64,000 bases of DNA from PNNG01 sp046291695. Lineage in GTDB: Bacteria > Bacteroidota > Bacteroidia > UBA7662. The stretch lies in assembly GCA_046291695.1 (NCBI GenBank), contig JBKBSO010000006.1, positions 110,261-174,260 on the forward strand, read 5' to 3'. Position 1 is the stretch's first letter. Each line of letters opens with the position of its first letter. This document shows positions 53,274 through 61,596 of this stretch, piece after piece. The notes under the pieces are model-generated. The model was not told the origin of the DNA. It saw only the letters and a list, made by a program, of their open reading frames with translations, and searched no databases. A program made the translations under genes and the position numbers.

Positions 53274-53726
53274 ATGGAACGAACCCGTCTTGAACGCTTT
53301 TTCGACGGGGCAATGTTGGTATTAACCCTGTTGCTGCTATCCATTAGTTTCAATGCTTTTCGTGCTTTTGATGCTTATCAGGAATCATCGGGTTTTGGTT
53401 CAATATCCTTATGGGTGCTGCCCTTGTTGGGATTGTGCCTCGTTGGTCTCCAGTATTATATTCAACGCTCCGGGTGGAAATTGAACTTGCCATTTGATAT
53501 TGCAGAAGAACATGTAGAAACCGCACAACGTGAAGCCCGACTGCTGCTCCGCATTTTAAGTGTTTGGATGCTTCTTATATTTTGCGGTATTCAATTGGCC
53601 ACAGCCTACAGTTCGTCGTCACTACTCATGCTGTTGCTTTTGGGCATGGTGGTATTTGTAGATTTGGCCCTGTTGTTTTACTTTCTGCACCGCATGAGTA
53701 AACTTGCCGACCAAGAGACGGCTTAA
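53274..53726 (+). CDS. Four-helix membrane protein, unknown function
   Basis: The 150-residue inner-membrane protein has four predicted helices (MLVLTLLLLSISFNAF, LWVLPLLGLCLVGLQYYI, LSVWMLLIFCGIQLATAY, LLMLLLLGMVVFVDLALLFYF). The start at ATG 53274 is preferred to the TTG at 53250. A charged loop between helices 2 and 3 (EEHVETAQREAR) looks cytoplasmic. I do not recognise the family; it resembles DUF1648-like sensors only loosely. Confidence 0.55.
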   Translation: MERTRLERFFDGAMLVLTLLLLSISFNAFRAFDAYQESSGFGSISLWVLPLLGLCLVGLQYYIQRSGWKLNLPFDIAEEHVETAQREARLLLRILSVWMLLIFCGIQLATAYSSSSLLMLLLLGMVVFVDLALLFYFLHRMSKLADQETA

Positions 53727-53761
53727 CCCACACATCATTATTCCCTTTGGCCTCAAAAGCG

Positions 53762-53769
53762 TACCTTTG
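53762..53769 (+). promoter_or_regulatory. -7 promoter box for the FAH-flavin reductase operon
   Basis: TACCTTTG, full match, 17 bases before the ATG at 53787. Confidence 0.5.
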
Positions 53770-53786
53770 GGCCAAAATAATTAGCG

Positions 53787-54800
53787 ATGAAGTTAGTATC
53801 GTTCCTTAAGAACACCGAAGCCCGACTGGGCATTTACCACGATGGACAGATTTATGACCTCAATATGCTCGACGAAAATATTCCGGAGAGCATGGGCGAA
53901 TTTTTGTTTGCAGGAGAAGAAGCGATGGAGGCAGCAAAAACGGTTGCCGCGCAGCTTATCGCAGGAAGTTTACCGGCTGAAGCCGAAGAGGTGCCCGAAG
54001 GATTTCTGCTGGCCCCTGTTCCTTTTCCTACCAGCTGCCGCGATGGTTATGCCTTCCGACAGCATGTAGCGGCTGCCCGTCTTAACCGTGGGGTCGACAT
54101 GATCCCCGAATTCGACCAATACCCCATCTTTTACTTTACCAACCACAACGCCATCCAAGGTCCGGGCGAAATTGAGTGTATGCCCGACCATTTTCAGCAG
54201 CTCGATTTCGAACTCGAAGCTGCCATTGTAATTGGCAAACATGGGCGTAACGTACCGGCCGAAGAAGCCGACGAATACATTGCCGGTTTTATGATTATGA
54301 ATGATATGAGTGCGCGTACCCTCCAAATGGAAGAGATGAAACTCAATCTTGGCCCGGCAAAAGGAAAGGACTTTTGTACTGTGATCGGCCCCTGGCTGGT
54401 AACTCCAGATGAGCTGGAACCATACCGGGTTTCCGCTAAGCCCGGACATACGGGAGCCAGCTACAACTTGGCCATGAAGTGCTGGGTAAACGATAAATTG
54501 GTATCAGAAGGCAATATGGGCGATATGGACTGGACCTTCGCCGAAATCATCGAACGTTGCTCCTATGGGGTTGATATTTTGCCCGGCGATGTGATTGGTT
54601 CGGGAACCGTGGGCACCGGCTGCTTCTTGGAACTCAATGGCACCGGTCGTCGCCTCGATCCCGAGAACTTCAAGCCCCAATGGCTGCAAGAAGGCGATGT
54701 GGTAAAAATGGAAATCACCGGGTTAGGCACTTTGGTCAATACGATAGTGAAAGAAGATAGCGACTTTTCGATTATGGCGCGCAAAAAGCTGCAGAAGTGA
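53787..54800 (+). CDS. Fumarylacetoacetate hydrolase family protein
   Basis: The 337-residue FAH-fold enzyme hydrolyses a C-C bond in a beta-diketo acid. Metal and active-site blocks: CRDGYAFRQHV, FELEAAIVIGKHG (Glu ligand), MIMNDMSARTLQ (Asp ligand) and GPAKGKDFCTVIGPW. It is the first gene of a tight set with a flavin reductase (4-base overlap) and a dehydrogenase. In Bacteroidota such a FAH/flavin-reductase pair is often seen in tyrosine (homogentisate) degradation, but the other pathway genes are not in the window. Confidence 0.88.
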   Translation: MKLVSFLKNTEARLGIYHDGQIYDLNMLDENIPESMGEFLFAGEEAMEAAKTVAAQLIAGSLPAEAEEVPEGFLLAPVPFPTSCRDGYAFRQHVAAARLNRGVDMIPEFDQYPIFYFTNHNAIQGPGEIECMPDHFQQLDFELEAAIVIGKHGRNVPAEEADEYIAGFMIMNDMSARTLQMEEMKLNLGPAKGKDFCTVIGPWLVTPDELEPYRVSAKPGHTGASYNLAMKCWVNDKLVSEGNMGDMDWTFAEIIERCSYGVDILPGDVIGSGTVGTGCFLELNGTGRRLDPENFKPQWLQEGDVVKMEITGLGTLVNTIVKEDSDFSIMARKKLQK

Positions 54801-55690
54801 GCTACTCTAGTTTTATTCCTGCCGAAATGCCTGCGCCTCAAGTCCAGGCATTGCTGCAAGGGGCTGTGGCTCCACGACCTGTAGCCTTTGCTGCTACAGT
54901 TGATGGAGCAGCTAGGGTAAACTTGAGCCCCTTTAGTTTCTTTAATTTATTCAGCAGCAATCCGCCCATCCTTATTTTTTCGCCAGCACGACGGGTACGT
55001 GACAATACCACCAAACACAGTCTCCAAAATGTGTTGGAAGTGCCCGAGTGCACCATCAACATCGTAAGTTATGAGATGGTGCACCAGATGTCGCTTGCCA
55101 GCACTGAATATGAAAAGGGAGTAAATGAATTTGTGAAGGCGGGTTTTACTGAACTCGCTTCAGAAGTAGTAAAGCCTCCACGGGTAGCCGAAGCTCCGGT
55201 ACAGCTCGAATGTAAAGTGCTTGAGGTTAAAGCCCTAGGCACTGGAGGAGGAGCAGGTAACCTCATTATCTGTGAAGTACTCCGCATTCATGTTAAAAAT
55301 AATGTTTTGGCTGCAGATGGCCGGATCGATCCCTTTAAAATTGATCAGGTGGCCCGTTTAGGAGGCGATTGGTATACACGTGCCTCAGCAGGACTATTCG
55401 AGGTAGAAAAGCCTTTAACTACAAAGGGAATCGGTGTGGATGCCCTTCCCGAAAGTGCAAGATTAAGCCGTATTCTTAGTGGTAATGACCTCGGGCGTTT
55501 AGGGAATCTACAAAAATTGCCAAGTTCCGAGGAACGCGAAAAAATCATGACCGATCCCGAAGTTGAAGAAGCTTATCGCCGTTTTTCACTCCATCACGAA
55601 TCGCTCGAAGACCATTTGCACCAGTTGGCCCACGATTGGATAGCAGCCGACCGTGTAACCGACGCTTTGGCATTGCTCATGAATTCCTAA
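54797..55690 (+). CDS. Flavin reductase family protein (FMN-binding, DIM6/NTAB)
   Basis: The 297-residue protein has the flavin-reductase-like split barrel: AEMPAPQVQALLQGAVAPRPVAFAATVDGAARVNLSPFSFFNLFSSNPPILIFSP, then DNTTKHSLQNVLEVPECTINIVSYEMVHQMSLAS. It starts with GTG overlapping the FAH stop (GTGA at 54797-54800). The longer C-terminal ~100 residues are helical and specific to this subgroup. Partner oxygenase not in the window. Confidence 0.87.
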   Translation: MSYSSFIPAEMPAPQVQALLQGAVAPRPVAFAATVDGAARVNLSPFSFFNLFSSNPPILIFSPARRVRDNTTKHSLQNVLEVPECTINIVSYEMVHQMSLASTEYEKGVNEFVKAGFTELASEVVKPPRVAEAPVQLECKVLEVKALGTGGGAGNLIICEVLRIHVKNNVLAADGRIDPFKIDQVARLGGDWYTRASAGLFEVEKPLTTKGIGVDALPESARLSRILSGNDLGRLGNLQKLPSSEEREKIMTDPEVEEAYRRFSLHHESLEDHLHQLAHDWIAADRVTDALALLMNS

Positions 55691-55691
55691 G

Positions 55692-56762
55692 ATGGCCGAA
55701 AGCAGACCATACGACATCCTGATTTACGGAGCTTATGGCTATACCGGCAAATTGGTGGCACAATTGGCCGCCAAAAAACAACTGCGCGCCATATTGGCTG
55801 GTCGTGCCGAAGCGCCGCTCAGTGCCCTGGCCGAGCAGCTGCAATTGCCCTGTCAAGTTGTGTCGCTCGAGGATACTGCTGCCCTCGAAAGCTGCTTGCG
55901 GCAATGCACGCTGGTGATCCATTGCGCAGGACCTTTTTCGCGTACGGCCCGGCAAATGGCTACAGCATGCTTAAAAGCCGGCACACATTACCTCGACATT
56001 ACCGGTGAGTTGGCTGTTTTTGAATACCTGCATGGCCTCGAACCACAAGCGCGAGCTGCGAACATCATGCTCATGCCGGGCGTGGGCTTCGATGTTGTAC
56101 CTACCGACTGTGTGGCCAACCGCCTCAAAGCCGAATTACCCGATGCGCAATGGCTCGAACTGGCTTTTGTAACGGTAGGAGGGGGCATTTCACATGGCAC
56201 ACTCACCAGTACCATCGAACGCCTCGGCACGCCCGGAGCCGAACGTCGGAACGGGCAGCTACGGCCGGTGCGCATGGGCAAACATGGAAAATGGATCAGC
56301 TTTGGTGAAAAGCGCCGTTTTGTGATCTCCATTCCCTGGGGCGATTTGTACACTGCTTGGGTAAGTACGGGCATTCCCAATATTACCACTTTTACCGGTG
56401 GAAGTCCGAAACTACATCCCTGGCTGCGGTTGTTGCCGCTGTTCAATCCCCTTTTACGTACCGCCTGGTTCAGGGGCTTGCTGCAAAAGCGGGTCGATGT
56501 CAAAGTTGTTGGTCCCACAGCTGAACAAAATGCGCTGGGCTACGCCCTTGTGTATGGGCAAGTACGCAATGCAGCTGGTGAAACCTGCGAATTACGGCTA
56601 AGGGTGAACGAAACCTACCGCCTCACCGCCGAAACCGCCCTGCTCATCGCGCAAAAGGTCTTAGTTGGCCACTGGCAGCCGGGTTTCCACACCCCCGCCC
56701 AGCAATTCGGTAGCGGGCTTATCACGGAAATCGAAGGTTGTAGCTGGATGGCGTCATCCTAA
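55692..56762 (+). CDS. Saccharopine dehydrogenase-like oxidoreductase
   Basis: The 356-residue NAD(P)-dependent protein has a Rossmann start (DILIYGAYGYTGKLVAQLAAKKQL), HCAGPFSRTARQMATACLKAGTHYLDITGE and GVGFDVVPTDCVANRLK. These match the saccharopine dehydrogenase/trans-acting enoyl reductase family. It starts 1 base after the flavin reductase stop, making a three-gene operon. Substrate unknown; the family includes lysine-pathway enzymes and lipid enoyl reductases. Confidence 0.85.
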   Translation: MAESRPYDILIYGAYGYTGKLVAQLAAKKQLRAILAGRAEAPLSALAEQLQLPCQVVSLEDTAALESCLRQCTLVIHCAGPFSRTARQMATACLKAGTHYLDITGELAVFEYLHGLEPQARAANIMLMPGVGFDVVPTDCVANRLKAELPDAQWLELAFVTVGGGISHGTLTSTIERLGTPGAERRNGQLRPVRMGKHGKWISFGEKRRFVISIPWGDLYTAWVSTGIPNITTFTGGSPKLHPWLRLLPLFNPLLRTAWFRGLLQKRVDVKVVGPTAEQNALGYALVYGQVRNAAGETCELRLRVNETYRLTAETALLIAQKVLVGHWQPGFHTPAQQFGSGLITEIEGCSWMASS

Positions 56763-56917
56763 ATACTTATTCGATCAACTGAATCATTGCTTCCCAAACC
56801 GAAGGTTAAATTTCTACGTACTTCTTCCCTTACCGATAGCAAGGCCGTTAAGCGGCCAGCCATATCAGCTGGTTGCACTAATGAAAAAGCGATGCAAAGG
56901 AATATAGCTGTAAACAT
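56759..56917 (-). CDS. Possible small exported peptide
   Basis: A 52-residue frame on the minus strand with a signal-like N-terminus (MFTAIFLCIAFSLVQPADM) and a basic middle (LSVREEVRRNLTF). An in-frame stop precedes it closely. It overlaps the 3' end of the saccharopine dehydrogenase-like gene by four bases. It may be real, a degraded leftover, or chance. Confidence 0.22.
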   Translation of the reverse strand: MFTAIFLCIAFSLVQPADMAGRLTALLSVREEVRRNLTFGLGSNDSVDRISI

Positions 56918-57001
56918 CCTATTGAAGCCGTTCTACAGCAAGAAAAACCACTGCGCCTTGGGCAGTTAAAAGCCTACGCTGCTTCCTCAGCAACAGCCCC
57001 C

Positions 57002-57781
57002 TTACCGCAAATACTCCACCACAAACACAGCCAATTTTACGTTTTTTGGTCCTTGTAGGCTGAGGCTGTCGCCTCGAAGACTTAAACTGAAACTTTCGGT
57101 AAGTTGCAAGGCCTCAAAAAAGGCAGACTCGGTATCCATCACCGAGCCACAGAACATTTCGGTAGACGCTAAAAGTCCAAAGCGCAATTTGTTGCCTGCT
57201 TCAAGTGTGTAGCCACCAAAAAAGCTGTTACAACCACCATTTCCTTGTACTTCGCTTTGCGCCTTATTCAAAACAAAATGAGGCTCACGTTTCCAGGCAG
57301 CAGTCATCCGAACCGGCTTACCAGCTACTTCAGCTAGTCGCCAGTATTTGTTTACTATCAGGGTGTCGGGCTTGAGCTTATACAATAAATAGCTGTAGTT
57401 TAGCTTGCTTTCAATCCTATTGCCTGCCTGATCGAGTTGTTCAACATGCCCTTCACCAACCAAAAACTGCAGCTTCGATGGGCCTTCGAGCATAATGCGG
57501 CCACTTTTTGCATCCCAGCTGAATTTCCCTTGTTCGATATATACCGAATCGCTTTTGCCCAGGTATAGGCTGCCCTTGCGGTAACTGCCATCGGCCTTCA
57601 GGCTCAGGCTGGTTTTAATGCCTTCGCAATCGGCACAAGGAATCACACCACGGTATTCGCCAGCCCAGTCAAGCGCAACCTGGCTGCTCTGCATATCCGC
57701 TGCTGGGTTGTTTTGTTTGTTGGAAGCCGACTTACAGGAAGCGACCAGAACAATAAGACAGAAAGTAAGGTAGCGTGTCAT
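57002..57781 (-). CDS. Lipoprotein with NlpE-like and META domains
   Basis: The 259-residue lipoprotein (lipobox IVLVASC) has an NlpE N-terminal-type domain with the CADCEGI motif (GEYRGVIPCADCEGIKTSLSLKADGSY, about 38-140). A META/HslJ-type domain follows (VNKYWRLAEVAGKPV, GNGGCNSFFGGY, STEMFCG). NlpE in E. coli is an outer-membrane sensor for copper and surface stress; META domains are found in HslJ and related heat/novobiocin resistance proteins. It begins 3 bases after the phosphoglucomutase stop. Confidence 0.83.
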   Translation of the reverse strand: MTRYLTFCLIVLVASCKSASNKQNNPAADMQSSQVALDWAGEYRGVIPCADCEGIKTSLSLKADGSYRKGSLYLGKSDSVYIEQGKFSWDAKSGRIMLEGPSKLQFLVGEGHVEQLDQAGNRIESKLNYSYLLYKLKPDTLIVNKYWRLAEVAGKPVRMTAAWKREPHFVLNKAQSEVQGNGGCNSFFGGYTLEAGNKLRFGLLASTEMFCGSVMDTESAFFEALQLTESFSLSLRGDSLSLQGPKNVKLAVFVVEYLR

Positions 57782-57784
57782 GGT

Positions 57785-59518
57785 TTAAATTAATTCTGCT
57801 GCAATCTTATTCATCAGTTCGGCCAATGCAGCGTCTTGTTCCTCATATTTTTCTATCGATTGCAATGGCTCATTCAAACTGATGTAGTACTTTATTTTTG
57901 GTTCAGTACCCGATGGTCGCGCCGAAATAATGCCGCCATTTTCGGTGATAAATTGCATAACGTTTGATTTGGGTAAATCAATGGGAGTGCTTTCGCGACT
58001 GATTAGGTCGGTTTCTACCTGAAGTTGATAGTCCTTTACCTTAACGATTTTTAGTCCGGCCAAACTTTCGGGGGGATTGCTGCGATAACCCGCCATCAAA
58101 TGCTGTATTTCTTCGGCACCGCGTTTTCCGGCTTTGGTGAACGAGAGCAGCACCTCCTTATACATCCCGTATTCCCTGTAGATATCGAGTAATACCTCGT
58201 ACAGAGTTTTGCCTTGTTCGCGATAAAAGGCGCACATCTCGGCAATCATGGCACAGCCCACCACGGCATCTTTATCGCGCACATGGTCGCCTATCAAATA
58301 GCCATAACTTTCTTCACAGCCAGCAATAAAGGTTTCTTTGCCTTCGAGCTCGGTCATGAGGGCGCCGATAAATTTGAAGCCTGTAAGCGTATTGTAGCAC
58401 TTAACGCCTTTGCTCTCTGCCATCTTGTCGATGAGGTAGGTGGTTACAACCGTTTTAATGATGTATTCGTTGCCGGTGAGTTTGCCTTTTTGTTGCCATT
58501 CGTTCAGCAAATAATAAAAGAGCAAACTGCCGGTTTGGTTACCATTCAACAGCATATAATGTCCTTCGGGATGACGGATGGCAATGCCCACTCGGTCGGC
58601 ATCCGGATCTGTAGCCATAACCAGCTCGGCACCAACCGCTTCAGCCTTTTCAATGGCCATGGTCATGGCTTCTTCTTCTTCCGGATTGGGATAAATCACC
58701 GTAGGGAAGTTGCCATCTACCACACATTGCTCTTCTACCAGTTGCACGTTCGTAAAGCCCATCTGCTTAAGCGTATTGGGTACGATGTCTACGGCAGTAC
58801 CATGAATAGGAGAAAACACAATGGGCAAATCGTGCTGTTTTTTGATGATTTCGGGATTTAATGATTGACTGCAAACCGTATCGATGAACCATTGGTCCAT
58901 ATCCTCTCCCAACAGCTCAATGTGGTGCGAGTTGCCCTCAAAACGTATCTGATCTACCGATTGAATGGCGTTCACTTCGGCAATGATGTTTTTGTCGTGC
59001 GGCGCAATGATTTGTCCACCATCCGACCAATAAGCTTTAAAGCCACTGTATTCTTTGGGGTTGTGTGATGCGGTGAGCATTACACCGCTTTTACAGCCAA
59101 GTCTGCGGATGGCAAAGCTGAGTTCTGGGGTTGGACGTAAGCCATTAAAGAAATAAACATGTATGTTATTGGCTGAAAATACGTCAGCCACAATTTTGGC
59201 AAAAGTGGTAGCATTGTTCCGGCAGTCGTGAGCAATCGCTACTTTGATTTTTTGTCCGGGGAATTGTTGAATAAGGTAGTTCGATAAGCCTTGAGTTGCC
59301 GCGCCAATGGTGTATTTGTTCATTCGGTTGGTGCCAGTACCCATTATGCCTCGCATGCCTCCCGTGCCAAATTCCAAGTCGCGGTAAAAGGCATCTACCA
59401 AATGTTCCGTATCGCCTGAGGCTAACATGGCCCGCACTTCTTCACGGGTGTCGGCATCGTAGCCATTGCTCATCCAAACCTGTGCCCGTTTGAGGATGCT
59501 TTTATCGATATTGTACAT
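57785..59518 (-). CDS. Phosphoglucomutase/phosphomannomutase
   Basis: The 577-residue phosphohexomutase interconverts glucose-1- and glucose-6-phosphate or the mannose analogues. The phosphoserine loop is TASHNPKEY (Ser near residue 150), the metal-binding loop is DPDADRVG, the sugar-binding loop is EESYGY, and the phosphate-binding loop is RPSGTEPKIK. Length and order fit the PgcA/PMM group seen in Bacteroidota. It is the first gene of an operon with the NlpE-like lipoprotein. Confidence 0.94.
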   Translation of the reverse strand: MYNIDKSILKRAQVWMSNGYDADTREEVRAMLASGDTEHLVDAFYRDLEFGTGGMRGIMGTGTNRMNKYTIGAATQGLSNYLIQQFPGQKIKVAIAHDCRNNATTFAKIVADVFSANNIHVYFFNGLRPTPELSFAIRRLGCKSGVMLTASHNPKEYSGFKAYWSDGGQIIAPHDKNIIAEVNAIQSVDQIRFEGNSHHIELLGEDMDQWFIDTVCSQSLNPEIIKKQHDLPIVFSPIHGTAVDIVPNTLKQMGFTNVQLVEEQCVVDGNFPTVIYPNPEEEEAMTMAIEKAEAVGAELVMATDPDADRVGIAIRHPEGHYMLLNGNQTGSLLFYYLLNEWQQKGKLTGNEYIIKTVVTTYLIDKMAESKGVKCYNTLTGFKFIGALMTELEGKETFIAGCEESYGYLIGDHVRDKDAVVGCAMIAEMCAFYREQGKTLYEVLLDIYREYGMYKEVLLSFTKAGKRGAEEIQHLMAGYRSNPPESLAGLKIVKVKDYQLQVETDLISRESTPIDLPKSNVMQFITENGGIISARPSGTEPKIKYYISLNEPLQSIEKYEEQDAALAELMNKIAAELI

Positions 59519-59597
59519 ATGCTTGTCTGCTTATTTGTTTCATACTATTGCTTAACGAAGGTCGTTAATTTAGCTGAAAAGCAGTGGTTATATCGGT

Positions 59598-59605
59598 TAA
59601 ATTTG
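59598..59605 (+). promoter_or_regulatory. -7 promoter box for nhaA
   Basis: TAAATTTG, full match, 55 bases before the nhaA start. The leader is about 50 bases. NhaA genes elsewhere can be regulated by Na+, but no operator is visible here. Confidence 0.4.
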
Positions 59606-59660
59606 TCGGTTAGGGTTTTTACTGTTATATTCAAGGTGGTTAATCATTAAAGTTTAGCAT

Positions 59661-60986
59661 ATGCGTTTCACCATCATTACTCGTAGGTTAATCATCCCCT
59701 TGTATCGCTTCATGCAGCGAAGTTCAGCAAGTGGATTGGTACTCTTTGTCGCTACATTGATTGCCCTTGTAGTAGCTAATTCTCCTTTAAAGGAAATTTT
59801 TAATGCCTTTTGGCAAACCAAATTTGTAATCGGTTTTGGGAGTTTTTGGCTCGAAAAACCTTTGTTACTCTGGGTAAACGATGGCCTTATGTCGATGTTT
59901 TTTTTTGTGGTAGGCCTGGAACTAAAACGAGAAATATGGGCGGGTGAACTCAGAAGCCCACAGCGTATGGTGTGGCCACTTGTGGCCGGCATAGGCGGTA
60001 TGGCGGTACCTGCTTTTATCTACCTCCTGATTAATAAGGATGCGACTGAGGCCGCTCAAGCTGGTTGGGGTATTCCCATGGCCACCGACATTGCTTTTAC
60101 CCTAGGAGTATTATACATGCTTGGTAATCGGGTACCCATCTCCCTTAAAGTATTCATAACGGCCTTGGCCATCATCGATGATCTTGGTGCCGTATCGGTG
60201 ATCGCCTTTTTTTATACGTCTGATATTTCGCTGGCCAATTTGGGACTCGGGGCACTTTTTTTACTGGCCATGATCAGCGGAAATTTGCTGGGCGTTCGCA
60301 ATACCCTATTCTATACCCTCATCGGCATTGGCGGGCTTTGGTTGGCTTTTTTGCTATCAGGCGTACATGCGACCATCGCTGCAGTATTGGCAGCTTTTAC
60401 CATCCCCGCTAGGGGAACCGTGCCTAGAAAAGATTATGTCGCACGACTGCAAACCCTCGTCCGTCGATTGGCGCATACGCAAGGAAAGCCCTCTCCCTTT
60501 GTTACACATGAACAAGAAGCACTTTTGTTGAAGATAGAGCGCAATACCGAACATACTTTTCCCCCCTTGCAAAAACTCGAACATAGTATGCATCCGCTTG
60601 TGGCTTTTATCGTAGTTCCGGTTTTTGCCCTCGCTAATGCAGGGGTCGATCTCTTTGATACGAGCCTCGATAGTTTATTTGGATCTGTTTCGATAGGCAT
60701 CATGGCCGGTCTTGTAATAGGCAAGGTGGTAGGTATTGTAGGTTTTACTTGGGTTTTCGAAAAGCTTGGCGTATTGCGCATGCCTGTCGAAATCAATTAT
60801 CCCGTGCTCTTCGGTGCCGCCTTTTTGGCGGCTATCGGCTTTACCATGTCGCTCTTTATTACCAACCTGGCCTTTACCGACGAAGCCCTAATCTATCAAG
60901 CCAAATTGGGGATATTACTGGCTTCTCTGTTAGCCGGTCTGGTGGGTTACTGGCTGCTGCGTAAGTACCTGCCTTTTCGAAATTAG
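59661..60986 (+). CDS. nhaA: Na+/H+ antiporter NhaA
   Basis: The 441-residue inner-membrane antiporter has twelve predicted helices. It contains VWPLVAGIGGMAVPAFIY, the unwound-helix/active-site motif ATDIAFTLGVLY (Asp of the Na+ cavity) and the paired aspartates in TALAIIDDLGAVSVI. The C-terminal block FTMSLFITNLAF is typical. A long loop before the last four helices (RTRRNTEHTFPPL-type) has the expected position. Extrudes Na+ or Li+ in exchange for H+ and helps pH control. Confidence 0.95.
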   Translation: MRFTIITRRLIIPLYRFMQRSSASGLVLFVATLIALVVANSPLKEIFNAFWQTKFVIGFGSFWLEKPLLLWVNDGLMSMFFFVVGLELKREIWAGELRSPQRMVWPLVAGIGGMAVPAFIYLLINKDATEAAQAGWGIPMATDIAFTLGVLYMLGNRVPISLKVFITALAIIDDLGAVSVIAFFYTSDISLANLGLGALFLLAMISGNLLGVRNTLFYTLIGIGGLWLAFLLSGVHATIAAVLAAFTIPARGTVPRKDYVARLQTLVRRLAHTQGKPSPFVTHEQEALLLKIERNTEHTFPPLQKLEHSMHPLVAFIVVPVFALANAGVDLFDTSLDSLFGSVSIGIMAGLVIGKVVGIVGFTWVFEKLGVLRMPVEINYPVLFGAAFLAAIGFTMSLFITNLAFTDEALIYQAKLGILLASLLAGLVGYWLLRKYLPFRN

Positions 60987-61001
60987 CCTAAGCGATTGAC
61001 G

Positions 61002-61553
61002 CTATTCGTCTAGGAGCTGTATCCAGTAAATATAGTCGGTGCGGGGTGGTGATTCGAGCCCCGCTTGCCGGCCCAGACTGATGAGCTGACCGCGGTGGTA
61101 GGTGCTGTGGTTGAGCACGTGCAGCAAAATGTCAGCCTGACTGGCTTTGCTCCCCGAGCGTCCAAAGATCCGTTTTTCAGAAAGGGCTTCTGGTTTAAGT
61201 GCCCCGGCATAAGTAGCCAGCGCCTGGCTGCCCTCCCGGAATTGCTGCGAAAGCACTTCAAAGCTCAAGCCTTCCGCATCGCTCAGCCCTGCCCATTCGC
61301 CTGCTTGCAATAAACTCAACCAGCCGCGCTCAGCCCCATAAATGTGTATCAGGGTCAATCGCAAGCTGCTGAAGCTCGAAATGAGCTGGCTGTCTAGTTG
61401 CGTCGTGCTGGCTTGCGCCAACCATGCGAGCATCTGTTCATTCGCCCAAAGGTTGTATTGCGCCAAACGTTTAACTTCGTTGGATGGTTGCGAAAAGGCA
61501 AGCACGGGGCTGATCAACAACAGGATGAAAAGGAGCTTCAATTGGTTTTGCAT
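61002..61553 (-). CDS. Exported DinB/YfiT-like four-helix protein
   Basis: The 183-residue protein has a signal peptide (ILLLISPVLAFS, next Gln) from the ATG at 61553; an upstream ATG at 61682 is inside the preceding gene. The mature DinB fold has three His for metal: YNLWANEQMLAWL at the start, RLTLIHIYGAERGWL and HVLNHSTYHRGQLISLGRQAG. DinB proteins are metal-dependent thiol or unknown hydrolases. Exported versions are unusual but occur in Bacteroidota. It follows the fused membrane/barrel gene by 43 bases. Confidence 0.83.
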   Translation of the reverse strand: MQNQLKLLFILLLISPVLAFSQPSNEVKRLAQYNLWANEQMLAWLAQASTTQLDSQLISSFSSLRLTLIHIYGAERGWLSLLQAGEWAGLSDAEGLSFEVLSQQFREGSQALATYAGALKPEALSEKRIFGRSGSKASQADILLHVLNHSTYHRGQLISLGRQAGLESPPRTDYIYWIQLLDE

Positions 61554-61596
61554 AGGTGAATAAACTGCTAAGTGGTCATTTGGTTTGCCGAATGCT

